Source: Dromaius novaehollandiae
Lineage: Eukaryota; Chordata; Aves; Casuariiformes; Dromaiidae
Direction: 5' to 3'
NCBI RefSeq assembly: GCF_036370855.1
Contig: NC_088106.1
Span: 32,130,501-32,194,500, forward strand
Length of the DNA: 64,000 nt
Within the stretch, counting starts at the first letter, position 1, and each line of letters begins with the position of its first letter. Below the pieces are notes generated by a model, which made no database searches, was not told the origin of the DNA, and saw only the letters and a program-made list of their open reading frames with translations. Both the position numbers and the translations under genes were made by a program. Positions 1 through 11,182 of this stretch are shown piece after piece.

Positions 1-1587
1 ACCAGCATTTTTTTTTTTTTTAAGAAAGTATACTATACACATCCTACAAACATCTAGATTGCCCTGAAGAGGCCATTTTATTTTATGGGACAAGACAGCA
101 TTCATTACAGCAGTCTTTGATGAAGTCTTAAATACTTCTCTTCAGTCTATTTGTATGAAGATTACACAGGTCTTCTGATCCCATTCAATGGCCTCTCCTG
201 GAACCTTTTAACTGCAACTGACAGTGACAGAAACTATCTGCTATGGCTACATCTACTTTAGCAAGCAGTATGGCTCAAAAGGAATGGATCTGTAAGGGAA
301 ACAGTAGATGCTGAGAACACAATGTTCACAGTATACACATTTCAGGGACGTTTTACTCCAGCCTAGCTCTACTAGGACTGCAGGGACTAAATGCCCACTC
401 ACAGTTGGAGTGCATTAGATGCACTCAATGACAACACCTTCTGGTTTAGCTTCATCTGAAAGAAATCTACATCACATGCTCCAAGAATGCTCTGTGATAT
501 GAACCAAAGCACAGAAATCGACGACTGAGATATCAGATTCCAGAAACACAGTCTTGGTTCACCCTAAAATGCTAATGCAGGTGCACCAAGAATGATTTGA
601 AACACTGTCTCCCACATCATTTTCATACACCAGAATGTTTAAATGTGCTACGCTGTTTTGATCTGAAGTCATGTGTTTACATGATCTCCAGCTGTGAACC
701 ACCAAATGGAGAGCTGGGTTTTTTCTAAGCTTATGAGAACAATCCATGTCTTGGAGCATGTAACAGGAATTGCAAGAAAGGATGGCATTTTCTACTATCT
801 TACTATGTAGAAAGGCACGCTGGAATATTAGCACTATCTCAGCATCAGCATTTTACACCAACTAGCCCTCCTTCTGCACACTTTTGAAGTATAACTATTC
901 CACCAAGATAGGGGTTTCTCCCTCCCCCTTTTTTTCTTCTTTACTGGCATAGTTAATTTAGCCTCCTGATGCTGACACAGCCATAAAGATACCAATATAC
1001 TTATGTTATGACTGGTATATAAGAATCAGAAGTACCCACAAGATCCGTTTTCTGGTTGCTTTAAGCTCTGGAATTCTACATGCAGGACTGTGATGGCATT
1101 TTGTCAATTTTGTGTACTGCAAAAAGAGACCTCCCTGCTAAAGTGCACGAAAAGGACTTGCAGGGTAGCAGGGAGGCAGGGGCAGAAATCTGGCATTTCC
1201 TGGGTTTAAGTTAAGCTTCACACCCTCAAATAAAATAGGACTCCTGACCAAGGAAAAATGCAACAATTCCGAAGGAGAGGAAGATAAGTTCTCTTCAATG
1301 GTGCTACAATCAATGCTGGGGATTTTTATATTAGAAGTTACACTACTAGGAACACTTACCAAAACTAGATACTATCTTTCTTAATGCAGATACAACAAAG
1401 GAGTATCAGAACCAGAAATACACTCATACCAACTAACAAATCTTCACCTTTAGAATATACCTTCTTAGAATACTCATGCTTCAGCTTGGGCTGGGGGTGG
1501 GGGGGTGTTGTTTTGTTTGAAAGACCACAAAATACTTCTAACCTTAAGCAACACTGTGGCACATTACAATATAGTTTGCCCCAGTAC
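1..1587. other. left edge, SENP2 intronic sequence; no further exon assigned
   Basis: A/T-rich sequence in which the next SENP2 exons would be expected. I could not place any with confidence. One open, splice-flanked stretch (1036-1116, minus) has the wrong phase for the upstream exons. No repeat family is recognised. Confidence 0.5.
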
Positions 1588-4500
1588 CTGTCCAGCCCGG
1601 GACACTATCCGGAATCCTGAGATTGCAAAAAACAATTCCCTCCCCTTTCCCATGTACAACAGCTACAAAGTTGCTACTAAAAAGTTAGTGTTCTTTTTTC
1701 TGTAATTACTTGCAGAAGTTGGTAGACTGAGGAATAGGGCAGCTTCTAGGATACTTTTCCTTCACTAGTTTCAAGAGTTGTTTGTATTTCTCCTTTTCAC
1801 CTCTCTGGACATCCTAGCAGAAGGGGAAAAAGAACAAACAAAAAAACCCACACATTATAACCACTGCATATGAAGCAACACAATACTTGTAATATACATT
1901 GGGTGCAGACTGCACAGGTGTTCCTGGAATCTGGGCAAAGTCTTCAGCTTTATTTTAGGAGGAATTCTCACACCCTCATTCCTCTTTAGGTGTGGTCTGC
2001 ACTTCTTGCATAATAATTCTGGTTAGCATGCACTCCTCTCAATATGCACAACTATCATATTGCTGTGTGTCCACAAGATGATATTTTAACCACATGCCAC
2101 AGCTTCTCCAATACTTTTTCAATATAAGCTACGTTTATCAAATATTTTCCAACAGTTGCTTCAGATACTGGGAGGAAAGGACAGAGAAGGGCTTCTCAGT
2201 CCTTCAGCTAAGTGCTATGAGCAATTGTGCCATTTTTATCTGCACCATTCTTTTAAGGTTGGTGCTTAAAGACAGCACTTGAGTTAGGTTAAGGACAAAA
2301 TACTGAAACAAGAATTCAAGTCAAGCCTGCAACAAAAATATGCTCAGTGACGAGGCAGTAGCGTTTCACTTACAAGTGAAACTGGCTAGGGTTCCTCCCC
2401 CAGCACATCACTTCCATGAGAGTGGTTTAAAATTCAGTCTTTTGGCAACCAAGGACTGCTCTATTTCAAGATCTGATGCACACAAAGGCAAATAATACAT
2501 TATACACTGACTTTCAGAAGTGTCCTTTCAACTTCATTAGCTATATCCATTGCACTGAAAGTTACAAAATTCACTTCAGTGAAGATACAGTTTTGTTGCA
2601 ACTACTAAGTTACTTGATTTCAAAAGACACCTTTCTCATCAAGCTTACCTCTTCAGCAGTACAAAAAGGTCTCCCCATTTTGCCAGATTCCAAAGTTGTG
2701 GATTCTAGCATAGTGCGCTCCCTAATGGGTGGCCTCAGTGTTAAGGCGTCTTCTAGAGTTGGTTTGATCTGGTGTTTGCCATTCCTGCTCGTGCTAAAAA
2801 TACCAACGGCAAAAGAAATAACAGCATTTGAGTAAGCACCTCTTGATTGAAGTTGCACCAACAACCATTTTGTAAAGCACGCACACCGATTGTGATGGAG
2901 ACAGACATGAGATGTAATACCCAGTGGGAAAGCATGAGTAGTTCTGCAAGGAAAACTTCTCCAAGCAGACTGCTACTCTCAGGGTCATTTCCACAGCAGT
3001 CCATGCCCTGAGTCATTACAGAAGATCAAAGATCCATGCAGGTGTGTTATTTATGTCATTAGAAATTCAGGTGTTCTAAAAGCCAGCAAACTGAAGCATA
3101 GCTGCTGCTTTTCTCATCATGACAACTCCAAGCTGGGACACACACGAGACAACAAATCTAATTTTGAGACTGGGAGGCAAACAGAAATCACATCCTGACC
3201 CATTCCTTCTCTCTTCCAACTATTTCAAACTCTGAGGTAAGTGTACAAGCAACCCTTCAGCATCACCCAAACAGTAAGTAGAAACAAATGCAAAGTCAAG
3301 ATCACCCCTGTTATTAAATCACAAACTATTTTACGCTCAACATCACGCACTTAGCAGCAACTTATTTTTTCCTGTCATACTAGTTAGGAGCTTCTGACAA
3401 GCTTCCCTGGTCTCAACCTCTTCAAGTTCCACATTTACACCTACCACAGACCATTAATCTGTATTTAAATAAAAAGTTTAAACTTTGTTGGAAATAAAGT
3501 AGCTGGAGACCTCTCTGTAGTATTGCAGCTTGAAGAAGTTCCAGAATACCTTGGAAAAAGGTAGGTGGACAGATACAAATGTCAGGCAACACACAGAAAG
3601 TTCAAGAACAAAAGTGAAAGACAACAAACCTTTCAGAGAATAAGTCAAAGAAAACCAAAGGATTTTTACCTCAAGCAAGGGATTGTCTTATGAGAAAGGG
3701 ACAATGCTTCTTTATTCAAGTGAGCACTGGTTCCACAAGGCATTTTATCTATGAAAGAAGAGCACAAGCCACCAGTAAATACAAAAGGAAACTAAAGTTT
3801 TATGAGTTTACAATGAAGAGCTTCACCAAAAATGAATTCTTTTCATTCTCTGTTACATCATAATACTATTTGCACTAGGTTACTATGTTTACAGTAATTT
3901 CAGGTTTCTATGCTGGCAGCTGGAGAAATTTGTGCACACAAACTACTGTCAGCCTAAACTTGAAATAAAAAAGGATTATCAGAATCTACTGTCTAAAAAT
4001 TAATGCGTAGAACAATTTACTTCAGGCAAGCCAGCAGCAGACATGTCAGAACTGCAGGACTGCATCCAACACAGCTCTTGCACTTAATACTAAGATGACA
4101 AGACAAATGTCTGGCCCAAAAATAAGAAGCAATGCAAGGAGGCAGGAAAGAAAACAGACTTCATACTAAAGTACTCCTACATTTTACCTGCTATTGCATC
4201 TACCAATGTTAGTACTGCAAAATCAGTACATAAACCTCAGGGTGGTGTCACACAATACATGAGGTAGGGTAAAAAAGGAACAAGTAAATAACTGATGTCA
4301 GTCTTACCAACTTGTAGCATTTCTATATCTTGTGCACAACCTGCTGGTCTATTAGACAAATCGTCAGAAGCAGTGGACTGAGTCTTGAGTAAAAAGAAAA
4401 AAAGTAATTGTGTGAGTATAACCTGAACACAAATCCAAGCAAACACATAATCCTCCTGAAATTTAAAGTCAACTCTGTTATGACTCAGAGACTATAATTT

Positions 4501-7500
4501 ACTGATTCAGACCACAGCATAACGCACATCTCTACAGGTCCTCTGACAAGTACACTTCAAGTTTTTAATACAGTGATGCAGTGATTTTGTACACAGATTA
4601 CAGAAGGGATTTTCACTTAAGACCATTATATATCCAATTCTATGCAATATTTTATTCTAACTGAAAACTTCTGGATCATGAAAGTTTAGTGCGTCAAAAC
4701 TGCATGTCATTCTTCAGAGAAAAACTGAAGAAATCTCAAGTACATTCACACAGTGTGAGCCTATCACCAAGTTTTATCACTGTCAGCTCCTAAACATTCT
4801 GGAGTATGATAGATGAGCCCTTGAAAAATAAATTTTGTACAAATAAAAGAGTTAGAGATTCACTCAAAAGCCAATCATTAGAACATGACAGTTTCTTATT
4901 CCTCTAATCCTAGTGGGGCAATAAAAAAAAAAATAACGATACACCTTTGAAACCAAACTATAAAATCAAGCAGTTCAAGAATTACTTTCACAGAATCAAA
5001 GTCCTACAGGAATCTACTCATGAACTGGTAGATAATGCACCTATCAGAAAGAGGTTTTCCAGAGGAAAGTATGCAGTTTTTCTCGTGAGGTAATATATTT
5101 TGATTCCTTATCTACAAGCTTGGGAGAGGAGGAAAGAAAGAAAAAAAAAAGAGCAATAATCTGCAAACACACGAAGGCTATAAACTTGAACTACTGTAAA
5201 GCATCTGGGAGACAGTAAACATTTAGCTCCTGAGCTATAAGTGCTAGAGTAGAGTATTCAGATTTGAATGAGGCAAACCCAGCACACGAGAGCTGCCTGT
5301 TATAAATGGAAAAGAAGAACCTAGTGCTGTGCAGCCTTAGAGCAGGCCCAGCTTCAAGATGCACTAGAGAAAGCAGCTCATCTTGCACACATTCACTCAA
5401 TATCATAACTACCTATTTTCAAAATCCTTGCTAACCTCTTCTGCAGACTCTGCGCTTGGAGCCACATTGCTGACCAAAGCCTTCCAGTGTTTATTTGCTG
5501 CCTCGGCTGGAAAGTTCACCACAGCAGAAACTTCTTCAACTCTCTCTTTAGGCTTACAGATGGCGTAACCTAGAAAACAAGAAAGGTCATACAAGAACAT
5601 GATTAAAAAGGGGATTATGGCTTTGATATAAATAGAAAACCAGCTCCTTAATCCTACCTAGAGCACTATAACTCATTTTAAGTTACACACCTTACTGCCA
5701 ACAGCAGTCGGTAGTGAGTTTTGGATTAGTCAGCTCACCTAGCAGGTCTTCAGAACCAGGGCTCAAAGACTAACCCAGGAGCCTGCAGCCAGATTTGGAA
5801 GGACACCCTGCTTTTGGGAACATTCAGTGTTTCTAGAAAAGCAGTACGTGGTACAATTTCTATTCCTCACCCCCTCCATACATGCATGTACTCCTACAGT
5901 TTACTACATGTTGCTCTTGACTAATTGAGAGAAGCTGTTCACCAAGGTCTAGAAACCAAAGCTACCCAAGCCTTGCCTTTTCAGTATTCAAAAAGCAGAA
6001 ACATGCAACCCCTCAGACAGTATTTCCAAACATTAACAAGCAAAGATTGTCTAATAAAGAACTGTGTGAGAGAGTAAATGATATTACACAACAGTATTTG
6101 TTTGAAGATAAGAGAATGACATTTAAGCAGACGAGGGCATAGATAGTACCAGGTTCCTAGAAGCAGATTCGGCCTACTTACTAAGACTTGCAAATTGTTC
6201 CTACTGAGGGTTGGTCGTGCTGCTAAAAGGAGGAGCAAAACATCAATTTGACATTTTCAATTGTTTTACACTCTTAAGTCTGAAAAGTCCATTTACAGTT
6301 CAGCAGTCCCTAGCATCAAATGACAGGCAGCATCCTTTGACAAGCAGTAACTGAGAAACTCTCCTCTTGGAACTCATGCTAGTAAAAATCCCAAAGCCTA
6401 AAGAGTATCACTTTCTCCCTCTTTTTCAGTAAATACTGTCAAGGGGAATATTCTGTCTCAAATCATGATCAATGCGTTTGCTGTCTAAAGGTACTGACAT
6501 GGCTGCAGGCAGCTGCATAATTTTACCCCTGAACACTGTAATCACTTTGCAAAGGGGGTATCACAAAGTCCCACTGAGGAGAGCAGCAATACCACTCCAT
6601 CACTCTGCCACTGCTGTTTTCTCCTATGCCGAACCTCTGCTGCATCTCCATCCTTTAGCCAGCTCTCCTTTACCTTCTCCAAATTCACATGCCAAACTTT
6701 TCAGATTCAGACTGAACTCAGACTAGTGTCTTCTGTTTTCATTACAGAATTTTTTCTAACTCATTAGCTGGCTACAATCAGAAACACCACTTTTCTCTGC
6801 CTGCCATAGTTTAAAATAACTTTCCTTAATATCCAAGATTCAAAATGATTTTTCAAAATACAAAAGAGACAGGTATTTTGAACTGACAGAGGTATATCAT
6901 CATGAATACAGATAGCAGGGAGCACACAACTTCGATCTAAAAATGCTCTCTGCTGCTCAAACGTACACACTCATAGCCAGAAACCATCAAACATAGTCCA
7001 TGCCACTCTACTGATCTGGCATATCTCCTAATGGCTGTGGAAGTATTGTACCCTGCCATACTCACTCAACACAGATAACATCATATATAGGGCTAGGCCC
7101 CATGATGCATCCTCAGGCCCCTGCTGCAGAGATGATCACAAGGAGAAAGGAATGGCTTGGAAAGCCAATTTCAATAATAATGATTAAGTATAAAAGCCAG
7201 AGTTTTCCAAGATGCATGAAACCTAAGAAAAAGACATATTAATTACTTCTGTAATGTGCAATACCTGATTTTCGCTTTTTGGCTTGAGTCTGGTCAGGAT
7301 CTTGCAGAGGTGACTGAATGCTGAGGAAAGAACATGCAGAACAGCGTTTTGCAACCACAGATATGCTTCTAAGAGACTGAGTTCCCTTCACAGGGCCCAA
7401 ACTTCCAAATTTAGCTTTCATGTCCCAAGTTTTCCCCTCCAACCACCTCTGGGATCATGTCAGACAGAAATATGTGAAGGTCTCTTCAACTGCTGTTACT

Positions 7501-10500
7501 GCCACTGCTGCAGCATCTCTCATCAATATACCACACACCCCTCTCAGGCAGCAGACCACTCACAGGCAGCTACTTCTCCCACTAAAGCACCTTCAGCCTC
7601 TTTCTCACATGTGTTCCATTAACTTCTCCTTATTATCACCCAATGTTTTATTTTTGTTACTAGAAACAAAAATACTGCTGAGCTTAACACGTAAAGTTTG
7701 ACCTTAGGAAAGGGGCGTACTAAAGATTCCCAAGCCATCTGAAGTCATATCACTACATTAAGTGAGCTGCAGAAAAAGAAGAGTCTAACCACAAAATAGT
7801 TCCTTTTAAACTGTTATGCTCCCAAACAGGGATAGTACCATCACTTACAGACTATCTTCCTTTTGCATCAGGTGCACAAAAAGTTCTTCAAACATAACTG
7901 ATATCCTTAACTGCATCTTTCCTATAACACAGATAATACTTGCTGTTGATATGCTAATTAAGGCAGGCAGAAGATATTGGGGGGCTGGTGTTAAATGCAA
8001 GTTTGATATTTCAGAAGGTAAAACTGAAGAGGGTAAAATACATTTGTGTCCTCCTGCCCAATTTTTTTAGCAAGGGCTAAGTTTCATTCTGAGCTGGTCT
8101 TCAGTGAAAACCTTCCAGCATTAGTCTTGTAGAAAAGCTTAAGTATAATTCATCCTGCTCAATGCTACATTCTGAGGTAAGTACAGTTTAAATACCTGGC
8201 TGTGGTAGCAATAACTGTTCTTGAATAGAAGTGCATCTTTCTCCAGTTTTAGCAGAGCACTAAACATCTGAGTGCATTGTTTTATCCTTTTTTACTTTAT
8301 CGAACACTTGGGTGTTTAGAATTAGTTTGATCACAGGGCAAGATGAATTATTTCTTGGTAATTCAGAAATAAATTAGGAAGTCCTTGATTTTTTTAAAGT
8401 ATGCATGGCCAGGCAACAGATAGGCAAAAGAGAGAAGCCAGGAAAAAAATGAATCTATGTTTAGCGACCTCTGTTTCCAACACAAAGGTGCACACACCTC
8501 CTGGGAGGAGGTTATGCTCTGTCATTACAGTTCAGGTTTTACCAAGGGCCTGGGAGACAGGAATAAGGACACTGATGTCGAGTAATATTTGAAACAAGCT
8601 GAAAAAAATAGACCAAAAAACATGAGTCATTTGAAACTGCTCTCCATGCAAGGATATGTTCCCGTCCTTCTCCTTGTTGTAGAGGAGACAGCACCCATTT
8701 GTGGCCATCATTTTACTTTTCCCCTCAGCAGCCACAGGAAAAAAAAAAATAAGGTATTAGAAAAGTGCAATAACACTACATATATGCATGTAAGCTCAGA
8801 CCCTGTTCTTTTCAAACCCCCTTCCCTGCCCCACAACAGTGTAGAGAACAGTTCGTTAAGATTTATAACTTAAAGCTGTAAGTAAATTCAAATTTTCATG
8901 GGTTAATCAAAGAAAATTTACTATTGCACTTTGGTGGTGCTCTACAAGAGTAGCTAATGCGTGTCTACCTTCCCCATCAGTTTCACCACCTCTAGCTTTT
9001 CCTCTTTCTACTATGGAAAAACATCAAAGGGGTAGAAGTAGCAAAGAAAGCAACATTTTTGTCACTTGCACTGTTTTGTTACTTTCACAGTTCATCTGTT
9101 TTAGTTTTTAACAGTGAAGGGGAGTTTTCCTAGCTCAGGATTTTTCTTCATCTGTCATGCTACAATGCTAGCTGAAAACACTCTTCTGTTCCACTTGAAT
9201 TTTAATAAACACCACTTGCCCCATTTGAGATTTTTGCTTTAAGTTTCCTTGAAGAGATTCAGAAAGGTGACCTGACAGTATCTTTGCCATTTTACAGCAT
9301 CTCTCAGTTAGCAATGGTTGAAAACTTATTTTCAGCAGGAAAACAGCTTCAGGACAGCTTCTGAAGCCACCTAATGCAGTTTTATTTGCATTTCATCCCA
9401 CTTGCTTAGCACCATCATTTCCAGTGATCAGTCAGCAAACAGAGTCTCCTGGTCAAACTATGAAACTCTGTAGTGTCTACAAAGGCAAATTCTTCAGTTT
9501 TAGATTTTGCCCTTTGTTTACTGCACAGTAGCTGTGAACAGCTATTTACGCAGCAACTGGTTCTTTCAAGCTCAGAACACATTCACTTTTCACGTTCACT
9601 CTGAAATGCATGATATTAAGCATAGCCTCAAGAACCTCCTGGAGCAACAGCTCCTCACAGAGAAAGCGACTGTGCTTGGCAAACCATAGCATGTAATCAC
9701 TATGTGCTCTCCCTTCAGGGAGAGGGAGCTGCCAGACACAGAGATGGCTCAGCCATCAGCCACTGGCAGCTCTAGGGGGGCCAGCAAAGGCTCCAGGTCA
9801 CTTGGAAATATCAAGAGTTAACACCTGTGATAGCACCTCCTTTTCTTCTACTCTGTATACATATACGAACAATATTACAATCCCCATATTTATATCCCCT
9901 GCCATGGCTTTCCCCCATCCAGTGAATCCCTATATACTCATACACTGTCCCCTCTACCCCCTTCTGATCCATCAAAATACACACACTCCAAATCTCTACC
10001 CCTTTTCTTGTCTTCATGCCCCCACTACAATGACAGAAGGTGAACAAGGGAGTAAGTTTGCTAATGGACTCAGTGGAAACATCCAGCATCCAAACCAATC
10101 TGTGTATCACACACGAAGCAACTGTAACTGCAAGCATAGAGTGACCTGTCATGACCCACAGAACGGCAGACAGGGTAATGGTCTGGGGCAAGAACAAGTG
10201 CTGCAGCCTGGTCTGCCTCACCCCCTCCAGGACCAGGGTGGGAAAGGATGGTGGATAACGCCCTAAAAATGCCCATCGCGAGCCCTACTGCCCTGGAACT
10301 GGGTTACTGAGCAGGCAAAGGGCCAAGAGAAGCCCACGCACAGCCAGAGAGGCAGCCGTAGGAACGGGAGAAACCCCAAGAAACGTGACAAAACTGGAGC
10401 CAGGCTCACAACCTAATGTAGCACCTAACTCAGCCTCCGCTCTCGGGTGAGACACCTCACTGCGGAGCAGGGGCAACCGGGGCTCGCCAGGCTCCGGACG

Positions 10501-10843
10501 GGCACCTACTTCCCGGCGGCCAGGCCCCGCCACCGGCCGGCCCCGCCGCGTAGGCCAAGGCGGCCGCGGGCGCGACAGGCCCCGGCGGCCGGTGAGGGGC
10601 AGGGGAGCTGCGAGGGCCGCGAGCGGGCACGAGGCGGCGGCGACCGAGGCGGGAGGCGGGCTGCCGAGCCTGCGAGAGGGAGCTGCGGCAGCGGGGCCGC
10701 CCCACGGCGAGGGGTGCGCGGGCGGGGCAGCTCGCTGACCTGCGGTGCGGCCTCTTGCGCGGCGGCGAGGCCGGGAGCGGCGCTGCGCGGCGGGCGGCGG
10801 CGGCGAGGAGGGCGCCCAGGGCCCCCAGCAGCCATTGGTACAT
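1..10843 (-). CDS. SENP2: SENP2, SUMO-specific protease, 5' part of gene (runs off left edge)
   Basis: Sentrin/SUMO-specific protease 2 matures SUMO precursors and removes SUMO from nuclear proteins, acting at the nuclear pore and in the nucleus. Seven exons on the minus strand (10843-10740, 7320-7265, 5569-5436, 4377-4308, 3748-3670, 2793-2649, 1813-1710) have GT-AG borders and join in phases 2,1,0,1,2,0,2 without a stop. The start MYQWLLGALG resembles the mammalian SENP2 start (MYRWL). The exon 6/7 junction reads RPFCTAEE then DVQRGEKEKYKQLL, which aligns with the family pattern RPxCTxEExVQxxExEKYxxLL. Basic clusters RKRPHR (about residues 29-34) and AKKRKS (about 47-52) fit the known nuclear-localisation signals. 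The middle region is poorly conserved, as is usual for SENP N-termini. The His/Asp/Cys protease domain is outside the window, so activity cannot be judged. SENP1 is the main alternative; the MYxWL start favours SENP2. Introns are A/T-rich and I see no other gene in them. Confidence 0.87.
1588..1616 (-). CDS. SENP2: candidate SENP2 exon 8 (29-nt microexon)
   Basis: On the minus strand a pyrimidine-rich acceptor (ends CAATCTCAG) and a GGACAG|GTACTG donor bracket 29 bases that stay open in the phase left by exon 7, giving K-IPDSVPGWTG. The stretch is much richer in C, G and CpG than the surrounding A/T-rich intron. It has no clear protein match, so it may be chance. Confidence 0.38.
1710..1813 (-). 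CDS. SENP2: SENP2 exon 7
   Basis: This 104-nt exon has a TTCTGCTAG acceptor and an AA|GTAATT donor, and runs from phase 0 to phase 2. It encodes DVQRGEKEKYKQLLKLVKEK followed by YPRSCPIPQSTNFC. The pattern VQxxExEKYxxLLxxxKE is shared by SENP2 and, more loosely, SENP1. If the donor were ignored, a TAA would follow at once, so this is the likely exon end. Confidence 0.88.
2649..2793 (-). CDS. SENP2: SENP2 exon 6
   Basis: This 145-nt exon has a TATTTTTAG acceptor and a GAAGAG|GTAAGC donor, and runs from phase 2 to phase 0. It ends in ESGKMGRPFCTAEE, close to the mammalian SENP2 stretch ESGKGLRRPHCTVEE. This exon and exon 7 give the firmest family assignment in the gene. Confidence 0.9.
3670..3748 (-). 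CDS. SENP2: SENP2 exon 5
   Basis: This 79-nt exon has a TTTCATAG acceptor and a TTGAG|GTAAAA donor, and runs from phase 1 to phase 2. It encodes DKMPCGTSAHLNKEAL followed by SLSHKTIPCLR. The last part may correspond to the mammalian segment around RRVLPSFGF. It is supported mainly by phase continuity. Confidence 0.72.
4308..4377 (-). CDS. SENP2: SENP2 exon 4
   Basis: This 70-nt exon has an ACTCAG acceptor and a GTTG|GTAAGA donor, and runs from phase 0 to phase 1. It encodes STASDDLSNRPAGCAQDIEM and a few more residues. It was chosen for its open frame, strong donor and exact phase fit; the residues alone are not diagnostic. Confidence 0.75.
5436..5569 (-). CDS. SENP2: SENP2 exon 3
   Basis: This 134-nt exon has a TTTTCTAG acceptor and a GAAGAG|GTTAGC donor, and runs from phase 1 to phase 0. 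It is fully open and contains the segment KHWKALVSNVAPSAESAEE. NVAPS also occurs at a comparable place in mammalian SENP2, which modestly supports the assignment. Confidence 0.82.
7265..7320 (-). CDS. SENP2: SENP2 exon 2
   Basis: This 56-nt exon is bounded by a TTCCTCAG acceptor and a TCAG|GTATTG donor. It enters in phase 2 and leaves in phase 1. It encodes SIQSPLQDPDQTQAKKRKS, including the basic cluster KKRK, a likely nuclear-localisation signal. Its phase fits exons 1 and 3 exactly. The sequence itself is not strongly conserved. Confidence 0.8.
10740..10843 (-). CDS. SENP2: SENP2 coding exon 1
   Basis: It encodes residues 1-34 plus two bases of the next codon. It starts at the ATG at 10843 and ends at a CAG|GTCAGC donor. 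The start context is weak (CCT before ATG, T at +4), but the MYxWL start matches the family. The first 19 residues are a Leu/Ala-rich segment ending in two arginines, in the position of the membrane-binding N-terminal helix described for SENP2. No in-frame stop separates this ATG from an upstream ATG at 11092, so a longer start is formally open. Confidence 0.85.
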
Positions 10844-11010
10844 AGGCCCGGCCGCCGCGGCGGAAGTGCGCACATCCCGCGCGACAGGCCCGCTGCTCCC
10901 CCATTGGCGCCCGCGGCGCGCGACCTCCCGCCCGCAACGAACGGAGGCCGGCGGAGGGGAGGGGCAGCGCGCCTGCGCGCGGGGCTGGCGGGGCGCGGGC
11001 GCTCCGCTCG

Positions 11011-11020
11011 GCGCATGCGC
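11011..11020. promoter_or_regulatory. NRF1-type palindromic site
   Basis: GCGCATGCGC is a perfect palindrome matching the NRF1 consensus. It lies about 170 bp upstream of the SENP2 ATG inside the CpG island, a usual position for NRF1 in housekeeping promoters. Confidence 0.6.
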
Positions 11021-11106
11021 GCTGGCGTCGTTCCTCGCCGTGAGGCGCGTTATGGCCTCTGCGGGGAGGGCGGGTCTGGCCCCTCTGCGCAAGGAGGGGG
11101 AGGAGA

Positions 11107-11132
11107 AATAATAATAATAATAATAATAATAA

Positions 11133-11182
<50 letters not shown>
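11107..11182. repeat. (AAT)n microsatellite
   Basis: About 25 copies of AAT with one interruption (an AAAA step at about 11131-11134). It lies at the outer edge of the SENP2 CpG island. It creates long poly-Ile and poly-Tyr/Asn reading frames that are not genes. Confidence 0.97.

Larger units (their letters stand above)
10440..11090 (-). promoter_or_regulatory. SENP2: SENP2 CpG-island promoter and 5' exon
   Basis: About 650 bp of very G+C-rich, CpG-dense sequence covers the first exon and the bases upstream of it, against A/T-rich DNA on the gene side. Promoter-type motifs lie upstream of the ATG: an ETS/GABPA-like CGGAAGTG (10861-10868), an inverted CCAAT box in CCATTGGC (10901-10908), and a palindromic NRF1-type GCGCATGCGC (11011-11020). 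There is no TATA box. This is typical of a housekeeping promoter. The exact start site cannot be set from sequence. Confidence 0.85.

Noticed and set aside
1036-1116. Possible further SENP2 exon (27 open codons, acceptor CTCTTTTTGCAG)
   Set aside because: It needs phase 0 at its start, which neither exon 7 (phase 2) nor the candidate microexon (phase 1) provides, and it does not resemble SENP2.
1225-1345. Open minus-strand segment with several AG/GT pairs near 1.3 kb
   Set aside because: No frame consistent with the neighbouring exons and no SENP2 resemblance.
4989-4998. CACAGAATCA, a possible minus-strand CR1 tail
   Set aside because: Only the decamer matches; the adjacent sequence does not continue as CR1.
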